From Ridgeia piscesae (Eukaryota; Annelida; Polychaeta; Sabellida; Siboglinidae): 64,000 bases of DNA. Below, piece after piece: positions 1 to 12,300 of this stretch (position 1 is its first letter; each line of letters opens with the position of its first letter). Location of the stretch: positions 97,001 to 161,000 of the forward strand of contig JAODUO010000485.1 of NCBI GenBank assembly GCA_025642075.2, given 5' to 3'. Under the pieces are notes generated by a model that did not search any database, was not told where the DNA came from, and saw only the letters and a program-made list of their open reading frames with translations. A program made the translations under genes and the position numbers.

Positions 1-1350
1 CTTCTAATAGTTATTAAAATATAATGAACAAAAGCAAAATAATAAAATTCCATCAATACAAGTCCTCCAAGATATAGTTAAGCAGTAACTACTATTTATT
101 ACAGGCATTTTTTTTATCTTTCAATAATATATTTTCCACAAACAAAACGTATTAATTAAAGTTTAAAAAATTTAAAAGAAAAAAAAAAAAGGGGATCCGG
201 AATGGGAACATTCTGCCTATAGTACATAGAACAGCATCTAATGTATCTACTTGGGCTCGGGACTCCGCTTTGGTTGCCCTGGCGAGAAATGTCACGACCT
301 TCAACCCTCACAACTGACCACTGTGCTACGAGAAAGGGAGGGAGTATCTGCCCCTAAGCCCGGCGTTCCATTGCCGGATGTGACCCTCCATATTGCGAGC
401 ATCAAGTGATACACCCTTTGCCACGAGGCATCGAATACACATCAGTTACAAATATAGTAGCAATTTCCTTTCTTTATATACCATATAGTGTTTGACTGGC
501 GAGATTGTGGTGTCAACTTGCTTAACTTAAACTGATATAACTATTTCCAGTGAAGTTATTTTTATTGAGAATGGCGTTAAAACAAGTTATATTTATATTA
601 TATCCTATGATACATTAAAATGTTAACATGTGAACTATAATTATTCACCATGCACAATTATGGATAGGTATGTTTTACACCAGGCGACGTGAAACCAAGA
701 TGGCGCCCCATCGTCGCCAAATTTTTCCCTTTATAAAATGTAACAAGGAATTACTTTAAAATGTTGATACATAATTCTATAATTCCATACAACTCAAATT
801 TGTAAACAAGAATACATAACATAAAATAATAAACATAATTAACAGAAGTAGACTAAGACAACTTTAGTTATTTTGTTAAGGATATTATCGACACCAATCA
901 GCATAGTGATCGTAATTTTGTTTTCCACATGCATGTTGGCTTAAACAGGCAAAAACAGCGTTTATATGTTATATTATATCATATGATACATTAAACATGT
1001 TAACATGTGAACCTATAATTATTCATCAATGCAAATTTATGGATAGGAATGTTTTATATCAGGCGTGAAACCAAGATGGTGCACACATCGTCGCCACTTA
1101 ATGAGAATGAGAGAATGGGTAAAAAAACGAGTGGGGGGCGAAAACGTGGAGGAAAAGGTGTGTAGACGGACAGAGAAGAGTGGGAAAGAATAAGGAAAAC
1201 GGGATAGATATAGTGTGATGCAGAGACAGAGGAGGGAGGATCGGAGGAAGAGGGAGTGAGAGGGAGAGAGGGAGGCAGGAAGGAAGGAAGGAAGGGAGGT
1301 AGGAAAGGATGGAGGTAGGAAGAGAGGGAGGGCTGAGGGAGAGAGGGAGG
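1..1350. other. Non-coding flank with a degenerate duplicated block
   Basis: I see no credible coding exon here. A block of about 125 bp at 597-720 recurs at 968-1100 with small differences: both contain a run of TTAACATGTGAAC, an ATTATTCA stretch, and AACCAAGATGG followed by a CATCGTCGCC motif. The right end (about 1200-1350) is purine-rich (GGGA)n/(GGAA)n simple sequence; an open frame on the minus strand there is only a proline/serine-rich translation of that simple sequence. If the exon at 3889 belongs to a gene entering from the left, this stretch is probably intron. Confidence 0.6.
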
Positions 1351-2096
1351 GAGTAATAATTTAATGTTCAAGTTTTATTTAGTTTATATCTTAATGGATG
1401 TAGCATTATTGTAAAAGTAAACTATATTTTGTCTCGTAACATGCAGCACTGACATAAATGTTTTGGCGTATCATGTTTATCAAAATATTACAGATATTGA
1501 TAGTTGGACGGGATTTTATTGAATCACAAATTTAGAATAACCCGAATACAACTGAGTCTTTGGGCAAAGTAAACCACACACACGCACGCACGCACGCACA
1601 CACACGTGCATGCACACACACCACACCCACCCACACGCACATCCACCCACCCACACCACCCACCCACACCACACACTCCCCCCCACCCACACCCATCCAC
1701 CCACACACACCACCACACCACACACTCACCCACCCACACAGCCACCCATCCACCCACACCCATCCACCCACACACACACCCCACACACCCACACATCCCC
1801 CAATTTAATGTTCAAGTTTTATTTAGTTTATATCTTAATGGATGTAGCATTATTGGAAAAGTAAGCTATATTTTGTCTTGTAACATGCAGCACTGACATC
1901 ATTGTTTTGGCATATCATGTTTATCGAAATATTACAGATATTGATAGTTGGACGGGATTTTATCGAATCACAAATTTGGAATAACCCGAATACAACTGAG
2001 TCTTTGGGCAAAGTAAACCACACACACGCACACACACACGCACACACACGTGCATGCACACACACCACACACACCACACACACACACACACAAACA

Positions 2097-2138
<42 letters not shown>

Positions 2139-3610
2139 ATCCACCCCCCACCCACCCACATACCCCCCAATTTAATGTTCAAGTTTTATTTAGTTTATAT
2201 CTTAATGGATGTAGCATTATTGGAAAAGTAAACTATATTTTGTCTCGTAACATGCAGCACTGACATAATTGTTTTGGCGTATCATGTTTATCGAAATATT
2301 ACAGATATTGATAGTTGGGCAGGATTTTATCGAATCACAAATTTGGAATAACCCGAATACAACCGAGTCTTTGGGCAAAGTAAACCACACACACACATGC
2401 ACGCACACGCGTGCATGCACACACACCACACAAACCACACACACACACACATCCACCCACCCACCCACCCACACCACACACCACCCACACCCACACACAC
2501 CCACACCCATCCACCCACACACACACCACCCCCCCACCCCCACCCACCCACCCCCACACACGATATAGGAATTACAGAAATCTAACTATTATTTTATACA
2601 ACCATTTTCTTTTACTTTCTAGCATAAGTTTGGTTAACAAATGCCATAACACTGCTTATTGTGTATGTGTCTTTAAAACTTTTTCACACCCACGTTTTCA
2701 TTGCTATAGTAAAACAGGGGGAATACATGGATTGTTGCCTACTAGCCTTGCAGCCATGTCTGTTTTTGTCGTAGTGATATGTTTTTTGCAGGAGTAGTTA
2801 CCGGGGTAGATTATATTATCATGTGGCCCTTAATCAGCCATTACATCAACAAGTTGCATTATTTTCAATACACTGTTATGTTACATCTACACAGGTAGGA
2901 AGAGAGGGAGGGCTGAGGGAGAGAGGGAGAGAGGGAGAGAAGGAGAGAGGGAGAGAGGGAGAGAGGGAGAGAGTAATAATTTAATGTTCAAGTTTTATTT
3001 AGTTTATATCTTAATGGATGTAGCATTATTGGAAAAGTAAACTATATTTTGTCCCGTAACATGCAGCACTGACATAATTGTTTTGGCGTATCATGTTTAT
3101 TGAAATATTACAGATATTGATAGTTGGCCGGGATTTTATCGAATCACAAATTTGGAATAACCCGAATACAACTGAGTCTTTGAGCAAAGTAACCCGGTAG
3201 ACTTAAGTACTGCCGTTACACACACGCACGCACACAGACACACATACACGGTAGACCTAAGTACTGCACGCACACACGCACGCACGCACGCCTGCACACA
3301 CCCCACACACACACTCACACAACCATTTTCTTTTACTTTCTAGCATAATTAAGCTTGGTTAACAAATGCCATAACACTGCTTATTGTGTATATGTGTGTC
3401 TTTATAACCTTTTCACACCCACGTTTTCATTGCTATAGTAAAACAGGGAAGACATGGATTGTTGCCTACTAGCCTTGCAGCCATGTCTGTTTTTGTCGTA
3501 GTGATATGTTTTTTGCAGGAGTAGTTAGATTATATTATCATGTGGCCCTTAATCAGCCATTACATCAACAAGTTGCGTTATTTTCAATACACTGTTATGT
3601 TATATCTGGA
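1316..3610. repeat. Complex tandem duplication with CA-rich microsatellite spacers
   Basis: A ~220-bp module starting with TTTAATGTTCAAGTTTTATT and ending near GGCAAAGTAAACC occurs four times, at about 1354-1575, 1801-2017, 2169-2388 and 2974-3195. The first three copies are each followed by a (CA)n/CCCAC-rich tract; in the fourth this tract is shorter. A second ~290-bp module, starting ACAACCATTTTCTTTTAC, occurs at about 2597-2895 and 3318-3607. A (GGGA)n purine tract precedes module one at 1316 and again at 2897. The layout reads as a ~1.6 kb unit duplicated once, with local extra copies of module one. Short open frames here are threonine/histidine/proline translations of CA repeats, not genes. 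Confidence 0.9.
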
Positions 3611-3888
3611 TTAGTATGGATATTGTTTCTGAAGTAATAAGTTTGCTTTTTTAAAGAGGTGTACGTTTGATAAATGTGAACAAAATTTCTGTTCAAAGTT
3701 TAAAATACACATCTTTTGTCATTTATATTATTTCACTATTGTGTGAAGTGTTGTTATATTTAACCGAACAACCAAAGAAACGATGTGACTAACAATAGTC
3801 ACATTACCAGGGGACCATAAAGAGGTATTCATATGAATGTGTTGTTAACACGGGGAAATATTAACAATAATGTGTATCTATATTTCAG

Positions 3889-3990
3889 TACGCAAAGGCC
3901 ATCTGCGACGGAACGGAGACAAACCAAATAGAGCAGGCCGACGTTGTTGGTTTTCGGCCCACGTTGTTGCATGAGTTTATAAATCTTTGA
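3889..3990 (+). CDS. Terminal coding exon of an unrecognised gene
   Basis: A pyrimidine-containing acceptor (TATATTTCAG) ends at 3888. The frame beginning at 3889 is open for 33 codons to TGA at 3988-3990. The peptide starts YAKAICDGTETNQ, continues IEQADVVGFRP and ends TLLHEFINL; it has the mixed composition of real protein, unlike the simple-sequence frames nearby. An AATAAA signal follows at 4130-4135, a sensible 3' UTR distance of about 140 nt. Phase 0 at the acceptor is inferred because it gives the longest natural frame; another frame is also open for part of the exon. I do not recognise the family. Upstream exons would lie left of the window, making 1-3888 mostly intron. The gene would be convergent with PINX1. 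Confidence 0.5.
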   Translation, partial: YAKAICDGTETNQIEQADVVGFRPTLLHEFINL

Positions 3991-4129
3991 AAGTAATCTT
4001 ATTTAATTATTATTAAATGCAACGGTTTATACAGAGCTTCTATTGTTGTGAATGATATTGTTTGCATTTCATTTAAACCACTACCATTCAACTGTTATGT
4101 GAACACATACTTACACCAGTCGATATGTT

Positions 4130-4135
4130 AATAAA
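4130..4135 (+). terminator. Poly(A) signal AATAAA for the exon at 3889-3990
   Basis: Canonical AATAAA about 140 nt after the TGA at 3988-3990, followed by a T-containing stretch. It supports that exon being the true 3' end of a plus-strand transcript. Confidence 0.5.
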
Positions 4136-4237
4136 GTTATGTAAGTCTTGAATGCATGACTCATTTCCCAAAATATATTATTAAATCATTGCCGAGTTGT
4201 GTTGGGTAAAACCAACTATTTGGATATGGTAACGTCT

Positions 4238-4377
4238 AGATTTCCACCCTTTGAACTGATATTGAAGCACCTCAATGGGATTTATATACTGCAATGTTAA
4301 GCCGATCTTTTTTAGATTTCCACCCTTTGTACTGATATTGAAGCACCTCAATGGGATTTATATACTGCAATGTTAAA
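4238..4377. repeat. Two-copy 76-bp direct repeat
   Basis: The block beginning AGATTTCCACCCTTTG at 4238 recurs at 4314 with one or two substitutions and shares a ~63-bp core. It lies between the convergent 3' ends of the 3889 exon gene and PINX1. Confidence 0.85.
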
Positions 4378-4860
4378 CCCATATAACGCCTTTTTGAATA
4401 AAAAATATAATTCCACAAAACATTCCAATAGGACCACTATAAAAGTGTGTTCCATACATGCAAAATAGACGCAAATATATGCCATTATAAAAGTGTGATC
4501 CACACCCATCTGACGAATTTATTGTACACACTACCTCTATGGGCTATCTACACTTCGTCAGTAATGCGTCGACTAGACATACTATGGGGGAATAACACCA
4601 TCAGCATGTAGTTTTGTGTTTGTTCTACGTTATTTACATAATTAAAATAGGAATGATGACTCAGGAAGAACAACAGATAAACTCATTCAAAGATGAATTG
4701 AAATACATGCTGTTTATTTTTGGCATTCATAAATACATATCTGCATTCCATCTTGTTTTGAATTCTCTATGATTACACAAGTAAATGTCCCATAATTGTA
4801 CAAACATCCAACGACATTGTTCAACAAACGACGACATATATGTCATTAAAAATATAAATG

Positions 4861-4866
4861 TTTATT
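4861..4866 (-). terminator. Candidate PINX1 poly(A) signal
   Basis: TTTATT on the plus strand is AATAAA on the minus strand, 190 nt downstream of the PINX1 stop codon. A second match lies at 4713-4718. Either could define the 3' end. Confidence 0.45.
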
Positions 4867-5056
4867 GGAAGTTTTCTTTGCTAAGCATAATATCTTTCCA
4901 AAGGGCATTATATAATTCGATCTAAATTGTGATCGCCAGATGGCGTCACATACACGATGCCCTGTCAAACGAATTCTGAATGGAAAGATTATGACGTTTT
5001 GGTAATATGAAAGGTTAAAATGCAGGCGAGTTGGCTGGTCTTTATGATTCAACCGA

Positions 5057-6358
5057 TTACTTCTTGTTTGCCCACGGATGTTGCACAATGAACCCTCCCC
5101 CGTAGCCACTGATGTCGTCAAGATTTGACCCAACAAAGCCAAGTCCCTTGCCACTTTTCTCTAATTTCTCTAGGTCCGCTTTCCGCCTCTTTTTGCTCCT
5201 TTCCTTGCTTTTCTTTTTCCGTTTCAGTTTCTGCTTGGTCGTTTGCTGTTCATCCTTTGGCGAATCCACGTCTGGTCCAACTTGATCTGTCTTTGTCCCT
5301 GGTGAAACCGACTCTGTGGAAGCTACAGAAGTTGTCACATTTTCTGACTTCCTTAGCTTCTTTTTACTACTTTGGGGCTCTACATTAGCCTCCGGTAATT
5401 CACGGTCATCAGCAGAATCGTTGCTATTTTTGGCACATGATTTTCTTTTCTTCTTGGATTTCTTGATGCTTCCATTTTCACCAGTATTTGTCTGGACGAT
5501 ATCTTGCTTTTCGCAACCAGAGTTTTCAACAATCTTTTCACACTTTCCTTTTTTACTCTTTTTAGTTTTCTTCATTTCTGATGTCTGATCATCATCACAC
5601 AGTTCGACATCTGTAGGTTGACTTTCTCCGATATCTAGCTGACTGTTCTTTACGTCACTCTTTCTCATGGATTTATTCTTCCGCTTCTTGCTGCCGACTG
5701 CATTGTTTGTAGTATTCTCAGTTGCACTTACGTTGCAATATTTGGTCTCTTCATGTTTTCTTTTCTTTGATTCCTTCTTGCTAGATTCAAGACGTGTCTC
5801 TACAGCTGTGCTATCATGATCGCCTATTTCTGTTGAAAGATTCTCAGCATCTTTGCACTGTTTGTTTTTCTTTGACTTTTTACCCTTCTGTCTACTGTCT
5901 GACGTCTCTACATCCTCACCGACTGGTTCTGTAGAAACACTCTCTTCATCGTGATACTGTTTAGTTTTCTTTGATTTCTTACTAACTTGTGAATGTTTGT
6001 CTATTTCAATGCCATCTTCACTGCTCATTTCTATGCAAACATTCTCTTTACTTTTCCGTGATTTCTTCTTTTTCTTTGGCCGTTCACCCGAGCAATCAAC
6101 ATTATCAAGAGACGCTGCATCTACAGCTGACGTATTATTGTCTTCCCTCTGGATATCAGCCTCAGCACGTTCCCCACCTGCATCGTTTTTCTTCATCCTT
6201 GACTCCTTCAGTGCAGCCATCTTCTGGGCGAAGTAATCAGCTATGCTGGTCGTCTTGGTGATTGTGGTAACCCCAAATAAACTGCCCGATTTGTCGTCTT
6301 TGTCTTCCTCTGGGTTTGACGCAGTGTCTTCCTTCTGTTCCTCTGTGTCAGAATTAGC
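5057..6358 (-). CDS. PINX1: PINX1 exon 5: Lys-rich C-terminal region
   Basis: This 1302-nt final exon encodes residues 165-597 and the TAA. After [12 protein letters not shown] comes a ~330-residue low-complexity region of repeated KKSKK/KKKRK clusters alternating with acidic, Ser/Thr-rich stretches. This composition is typical of nucleolar targeting and RNA binding. The last ~30 residues ([13 protein letters not shown], then [10 protein letters not shown]) are glycine-rich and non-repetitive, so probably a conserved terminal motif. The acceptor is GTATTCAG at 6359-6366. Confidence 0.92.
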   Translation of the reverse strand, partial: ANSDTEEQKEDTASNPEEDKDDKSGSLFGVTTITKTTSIADYFAQKMAALKESRMKKNDAGGERAEADIQREDNNTSAVDAASLDNVDCSGERPKKKKKSRKSKENVCIEMSSEDGIEIDKHSQVSKKSKKTKQYHDEESVSTEPVGEDVETSDSRQKGKKSKKNKQCKDAENLSTEIGDHDSTAVETRLESSKKESKKRKHEETKYCNVSATENTTNNAVGSKKRKNKSMRKSDVKNSQLDIGESQPTDVELCDDDQTSEMKKTKKSKKGKCEKIVENSGCEKQDIVQTNTGENGSIKKSKKKRKSCAKNSNDSADDRELPEANVEPQSSKKKLRKSENVTTSVASTESVSPGTKTDQVGPDVDSPKDEQQTTKQKLKRKKKSKERSKKRRKADLEKLEKSGKGLGFVGSNLDDISGYGGGFIVQHPWANKK

Positions 6359-9300
6359 CTGAATACGAAAGCACAGGTGTCACACTGACCTTAGAAAAGA
6401 CCAACAAGTACTGTGATTTCAACTTTCAGATAAAATGATGCTGTCACCCACATCAAAGGGTCTGCTATAATTTTGTGTTCTAGTATATATTGGAAGAGCT
6501 GACAAGTCTTGACAATCCAACAACATCAGATTCACAACATCAGAAGAAAAAATATGTTTATAACTGTTCGTGTGACTATGTGTATTCTAATGGAAAAACT
6601 ACTTAAATGTAAGAAATTAACACAACACCAGCATGTGACCAAAACTCACAGCTGATGGGTCGAAAGTTCATACGTTCAAATACTATGCTCCAAAGTAAGT
6701 TTATTTCTTACAAAACAACCAAATCTTGGAGCCACGAACAACATATTACGTACACAAATGTACCTATGAAATCAATCTAAGTTGTTATTAAATGCAACAA
6801 ACAATATTTTGTTTATGCTGTTTAAATATACATAATGGTTTACACCATACGTATATGCAGTGTCTATATTGTGTAGTTCCTCAAGGACAATATACGGCCA
6901 CAATGACAGGTGTGTGGCAGACGTACCTCTGACTGTACTTGAGGAGTGACTGGTGCTGAAACACTCTTTCTCTTGCCAAGGATTGAATCTAAGTCTGTGC
7001 TGCCGTATCTAGACAGGTCCTTGCCTTTTGTGAACTTTTTGTAGCTGCAAACATAAATTGCAATAACATTGTTCATGATGTGCTGGGTGATGAAACAGTT
7101 TTACAGCTGTAAAAACACCAGTGAAGAATCAGGGGCTGCCTTGTGGTGTAATTATGGAAGAATCCACCTGCTTTTCATGGTACTGTGCCATCTACATACT
7201 TTGGGGCATCCACATACCCATTTGGGTTATTCTAAAAACATCTAAGATTAGTTTATGATTACATTTTCTTGGACAGGTGCTGCTATAAACATTCCCAGAC
7301 ATTGACCTGGATATTCAATACACCAACTAAAGCAAACGAATCGAATAAGTTAACAGTGGGGGACCATACATCCCTTTAATCTTGGCTTTGAGACAGGATT
7401 GTCATTTGTAAGTTCTGTTTGTCATGCATTCAATGCAAACGGATGAAGAGCATGGTGAACAAAAGAGAAGAACCAAACCGCATAAGCTTCAACAATGGCA
7501 ACAATATGAGACAAGGCTAGACAATAAGCATGGAGGATGACAATAACACATACACTGAAGAAGAAAAAGCTGGAGTTTATGAAAGGCTTACTGGACTCGA
7601 CTCTTCTGTTGCTGTGACTTTTCCTCAAGGCTCTGGACAGACACAGACACATCCTGGGTATCATGCTGGGTGTCTGGTGCGTGGTCGGCACTGAGCGCAG
7701 ACAGCAGGGAGTTGAAGTCGTCCTGGTGAGCCAGCCAGTTGTCAGCATGCTTCTGTGTACAACCAACGCCTGCAAATACATACGTATGTTTACCCCGTTT
7801 CTAATTTAGTAACTTTTATTTACTCATGTTCTTAATACTATAAAAAAGTGTGTCTGAAGGTAAATTAGACATTCAAACTAATAAGGTGCACAACTTGAAC
7901 TTGGCGATGGCATGAAAACATCACTCCTGGCCCACGGTCCTGACCAAACATTTGGACTACAAATCGTTCAGTAAAATACGTGCTGATAATTACCAAATGA
8001 AAGAAACATTCTCTGTTTTAGTATACCCAATGGAACACAATCATGAACACTACTGTCGTTGTGTCAGTCACATTTATTTCAAAAAATGTCTCACTGCAGA
8101 AGTACGTCAAGTACCAAACCCAGGATGTGTTTACTAAAAGAATGCATTTTACTTTTAGGTGTCAGTTTCTCTGTGTGTTGTGTCTGTGACTGCACCAGGA
8201 GGTGATTCTTTATGTATTGTGTCTGTGACTGCACCAGGAGGTGATTCTGTGTGTATTGTGTCTGTGACTTACCAGGAGGTGATTCTCTGTGTATTGTGTC
8301 TGTGACTGCACCAGGAGGTGATTCTCTGTGTATTGTGTCTGTGACTGCACCAGGAGGTGATTATGTGTGTATTGTGTCTGTGACTGCACCAGGAGGTGAT
8401 TCTGTGTGTATTGTGTCTGTGACTGCACCAGGAGGTGATTCTCTGTGTATTGTGTCTGTGACTGCACCAGGAGGTGATTCTGTGTGTATTGTGTCTGTGA
8501 CTTCACCAGGAGGTGATTCTCTGTGTATTGTGTCTGTGACTGCACCAGGAGGTGATTCTCTGTGTATTGTGTCTGTGACTGCACCAGGAGGTGATTCTGT
8601 GTATTGTGTCTGTGACTGCACCAGGAGGTGATTTGTGTATTGTGCTGTGACTGCACCAGGAGGTGATTTGTGTGGTGTCTGTGACTGCACCAGGAGTGAT
8701 TCTTGTGTATTGTGTCTGTGACTGCACCAGGAGGTGATTCTGTGTGTATTGTGTCTGTGACTGCACCAGGAGGTGATTCTGTGTGTATTGTGTCTGTGAC
8801 TGCACCAGGAGGTGATTCTCTGTGTATTGTGTCTGTGACTGCACCAGGAGGTGATTCTCTGTGTATTGTGTCTGTGACTGCACCAGGAGGTGATTCTCTG
8901 TGTATTGTGTCTGTGACTGCACCAGGAGGTGATTCTGTGTGTATTGTGTCTGTGACTGCACCAGGAGGTGATTCTCTGTGTATTGTGTCTGTGACTGCAC
9001 CAGGAGGTGATTCTGCTGTGTATTGTGTCTGTGACTGCACCAGGAGGTGATTCTCTGTGTATTGTGTCTGTGACTGCACCAGGAGGTGATTCTCTGTGTA
9101 TTGTGTATGTGACTGCACCAGGAGGTGATTCTCTGTGTATTGTGTCTGTGACTGCACCAGGAGGTGATTCTCTGTGTATTGTGTCTGTGACTGCACCAGG
9201 AAGTGATTTGCTGTGTATTGTGTCTGTGACTGCACCAGGAAGTGATTTGCTGTGTATTGTGTCTGTGACTGCACCAGGAAGTGATTTGCTGTGTATTGTG

Positions 9301-12300
9301 TCTGTGACTGCACCAGGAAGTGATTTGCTGTGTATTGTGTCTGTGACTGCACCAGGAAGTGATTTCTGTGTATTGTGTCTGTGACTGCACCAGGAAGTGA
9401 TTTGCTGTGTATTGTGTCTGTGACTGCACCAGGAAGTGATTTGCTGTGTATTGTGTCTGTGACTGCACCAGGAGGTGATTCTCTGTGTATTATGTCTGTG
9501 ACTGCACCAGGAGGTGATTCTCTGTGTATTGTGTCTGTGACTGCACCAGGAGGTGATTCTGTGTGTATTGTGTCTGTGACTGCACCAGGAGGAGATTCTC
9601 TATGTATTGTGTCTGTGACTGCACCAGGAAGTGATTTGCTGTGTATTGTGTATGTGACTGCACCAGGAGGAGATTCTCTATGTATTGTGTCTGTGACTGC
9701 ACCAGGAAGTGATTTGCTGTGTATTGTGTATGTGACTGCACCAGGAAGTGATTTGCTGTGTACTGTGTCTGTGACTGCACCAGGAAGTGATTTGCTGTGT
9801 ATTGTGTATGTGACTGCACCAGGAGGTGATTCTGTGTGTACTGTGTCTGTGACTGCACCAGGAAGTGATTTGCTGTGTATTGTGTCTGTGACTGCACCAG
9901 GATGTGAATCTGTGTATATTGTGTCTGTGACTGCACCAGAAGGTGATTCTCTGTGTATTGTGTATGTGACTGCACCAGGAGGTGATTCTCTATGTATTGT
10001 GTATGTGACTGCACCAGGAGGTGATTCTCTGTGCATTGTGTCTGTGACTGCACCAGGAGGTGATTCTGTGTGTACTGTGTCTGTGACTGCACCAGGGAGT
10101 GATTTGCTGTGTATTGTGTATGTGACTGCACCAGGAGGTGATTCTCTGTGTATTGTGTCTGTGACTGTACCAGGAGGTGATTCTCTGTGTATTGTGTCTG
10201 TGACTTCACCAGGAGGTGATTCTCTCTGTATTGTGTCTGTGACTGCACCAGGAGGTGATTCTCTGTGTATTGTGTCTGTGACTGCACCAGGAGGTGATTC
10301 TCTGTGTATTGTGTCTGTGACTGCACCAGGAGGTGATTCTCTAATGAGACCAGATGATATGGTGGTTTATTTATCAAACCAGCATATCACTAAACATGTC
10401 AAACTACAAATTTGACCAGCAATACTCTTTAAATGTTAACATTTTAATGACTGAAATGGCAAAGACAAAGATCATTCTCCTCCTGTTACTTTTGTGTCAG
10501 CTGTGGGTGTTTCATTGTGTCTGTGACTGCACCAGGAGGTGATTCTCTGTGTATTGTGTCTGTGACTGCACTAGGAGGTGATTCTGTGTGTATTGTGCCT
10601 GTGACTGCAAGAGGAGGTGACTCTGTGTATTGTGTCTGTGACTGCACCAGGAGGTGATTCTCTGTGTATTGTGTCTGTGACTGCACCAGGAGGTGATTCT
10701 CTAATGAGACCAGATGATAGGGTGGTTTATTTATCAAACCAGCATGTCATTAAACTACAAATCTGACCAGCAACATTCTTTAAATGTTAACATTTTAATG
10801 ACTGAAATGGCAAAGACAAAGATCATTCTCCTTTTGCTTACCTTTTGTGTCAGCTTTGTGTTTCACAGTGATGTGGTCGGGGTTTCCATCTTCGTTGGCT
10901 CCCAGGCCTTTGCCCTTTGTCCACCCCATCTTCTCCAACATCTTATGACCAAACTTGTCCTCATCTGCACACAAAACAACTACAGTGAGAACCAACCTCT
11001 GCTAATGCTGGTGCATTCTGGTACTGGTTAGTGAACTGGAGGCAGAGCAATTAGCTGCCACTGGTAAATTACGTAACCCAATAAGACTATTTCACTATCT
11101 TCTTTGTTATTGTATGACTTAGTCTGACTGATTGCATAGCTTATCATCTTTGTCCGACTTGTTTGGTGGTAAAAAATACTTGAAAAATACATATACATAA
11201 TGTCAGTAAGTATTTTCTCAACATAAATGAATGTGAGAATTAATACGAGGCTTTCGGTATTATTGTTTTGTGTCTTGTTTGGTATTATGTTATCTATCAC
11301 AAAATTTTCAATTCCATCTCAAACCAATAAGTCTGTTTTTATTTGAGAGACAAACAATACCTAATATTATATATAATAATGTAAGAGCACATTAGTGCTA
11401 CAAATTGCTATGTACAACAGCCTCAGTCATAGAATTTGTTCTGCATAATTTAGAAGACATTCTCTGCTAAGAGAGAGAATATGTTAAATAACTGATTATC
11501 ATCTTAAATATTACCAATTGATTTTACTCTAGCATATGGTTGGTGGGCACTTGTGTAGAATTCAGACCCATCTCAATTTTACCGGTATAACTGTATTTTT
11601 GCCAAATTTGATACTTTATTTTGTTATAATTTAATTATTCAATGTTCATCATCTGACGCATATCTATGTTTTATGAACAGCACATCTTAGCAGGCTTTGT
11701 GGCTGAAAAGACAGTGCGGTCGGTGTATAAACACATTGTTTATCGCTCATTCTATGTGCGCTGTGCGCGGCAGCAGTAACACACGGCCAGTCCGCTTGCG
11801 GCTGGCACAAATCAGAGCGTTATTTGTAGTCTAAAAACACAATATTTGTAAAACACTTATTATATAGTTAGAAAGAAGGAGGTTAGAAAGATAGAAGAAA
11901 GAAGGAGGAACAGATTCTCGAGAGAACAGACATGAGGATGTTGCAAAGAATTAAAGGAGTAACACTGAGACAAAGTAAAGAGTGTGGACATCAGAAAGGA
12001 GCTAGGAGTGACTAGTATACAAGAGAAAGTAAGAGAAATGAGACTACGCTGGTATGGACACATGCAGAGAATGGAAGAAAACAACGAAGTGAGAGCAGTT
12101 GTTGACATGAGAGTGCCAGGAAAAAGACCAAGAGGGAGATGGATGGATTGTGTCCGAAGGGATATGCAGGCACTGCGGATCACCCCAGAGGATGCCCAGG
12201 ACAGAACATTCTGGAAATCAAGAGTTCGGGCCGCTGACCCCACCTAGTGGAAAAAGGTGAAAAGAAAAAGACTGATTATATAGTTAGGGTTAGATTTACT

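Noticed and set aside
190..430. Possible SINE on the minus strand with an A-box-like GTAGCACAGTGGTCAG
   Set aside because: I could not find a convincing B box at the right spacing, so it stays unclassified.
1516..2570. His/Thr/Pro and Cys/Val/Gly frames
   Set aside because: Translations of CA-rich microsatellites in six frames.
8210..10415. Very long open reading frames on both strands (up to ~600 codons) through the PINX1 intron array
   Set aside because: The repeat unit is 39 bp, a multiple of three, so any stop-free unit stays open. The peptides are pure repeat translations inside an intron.
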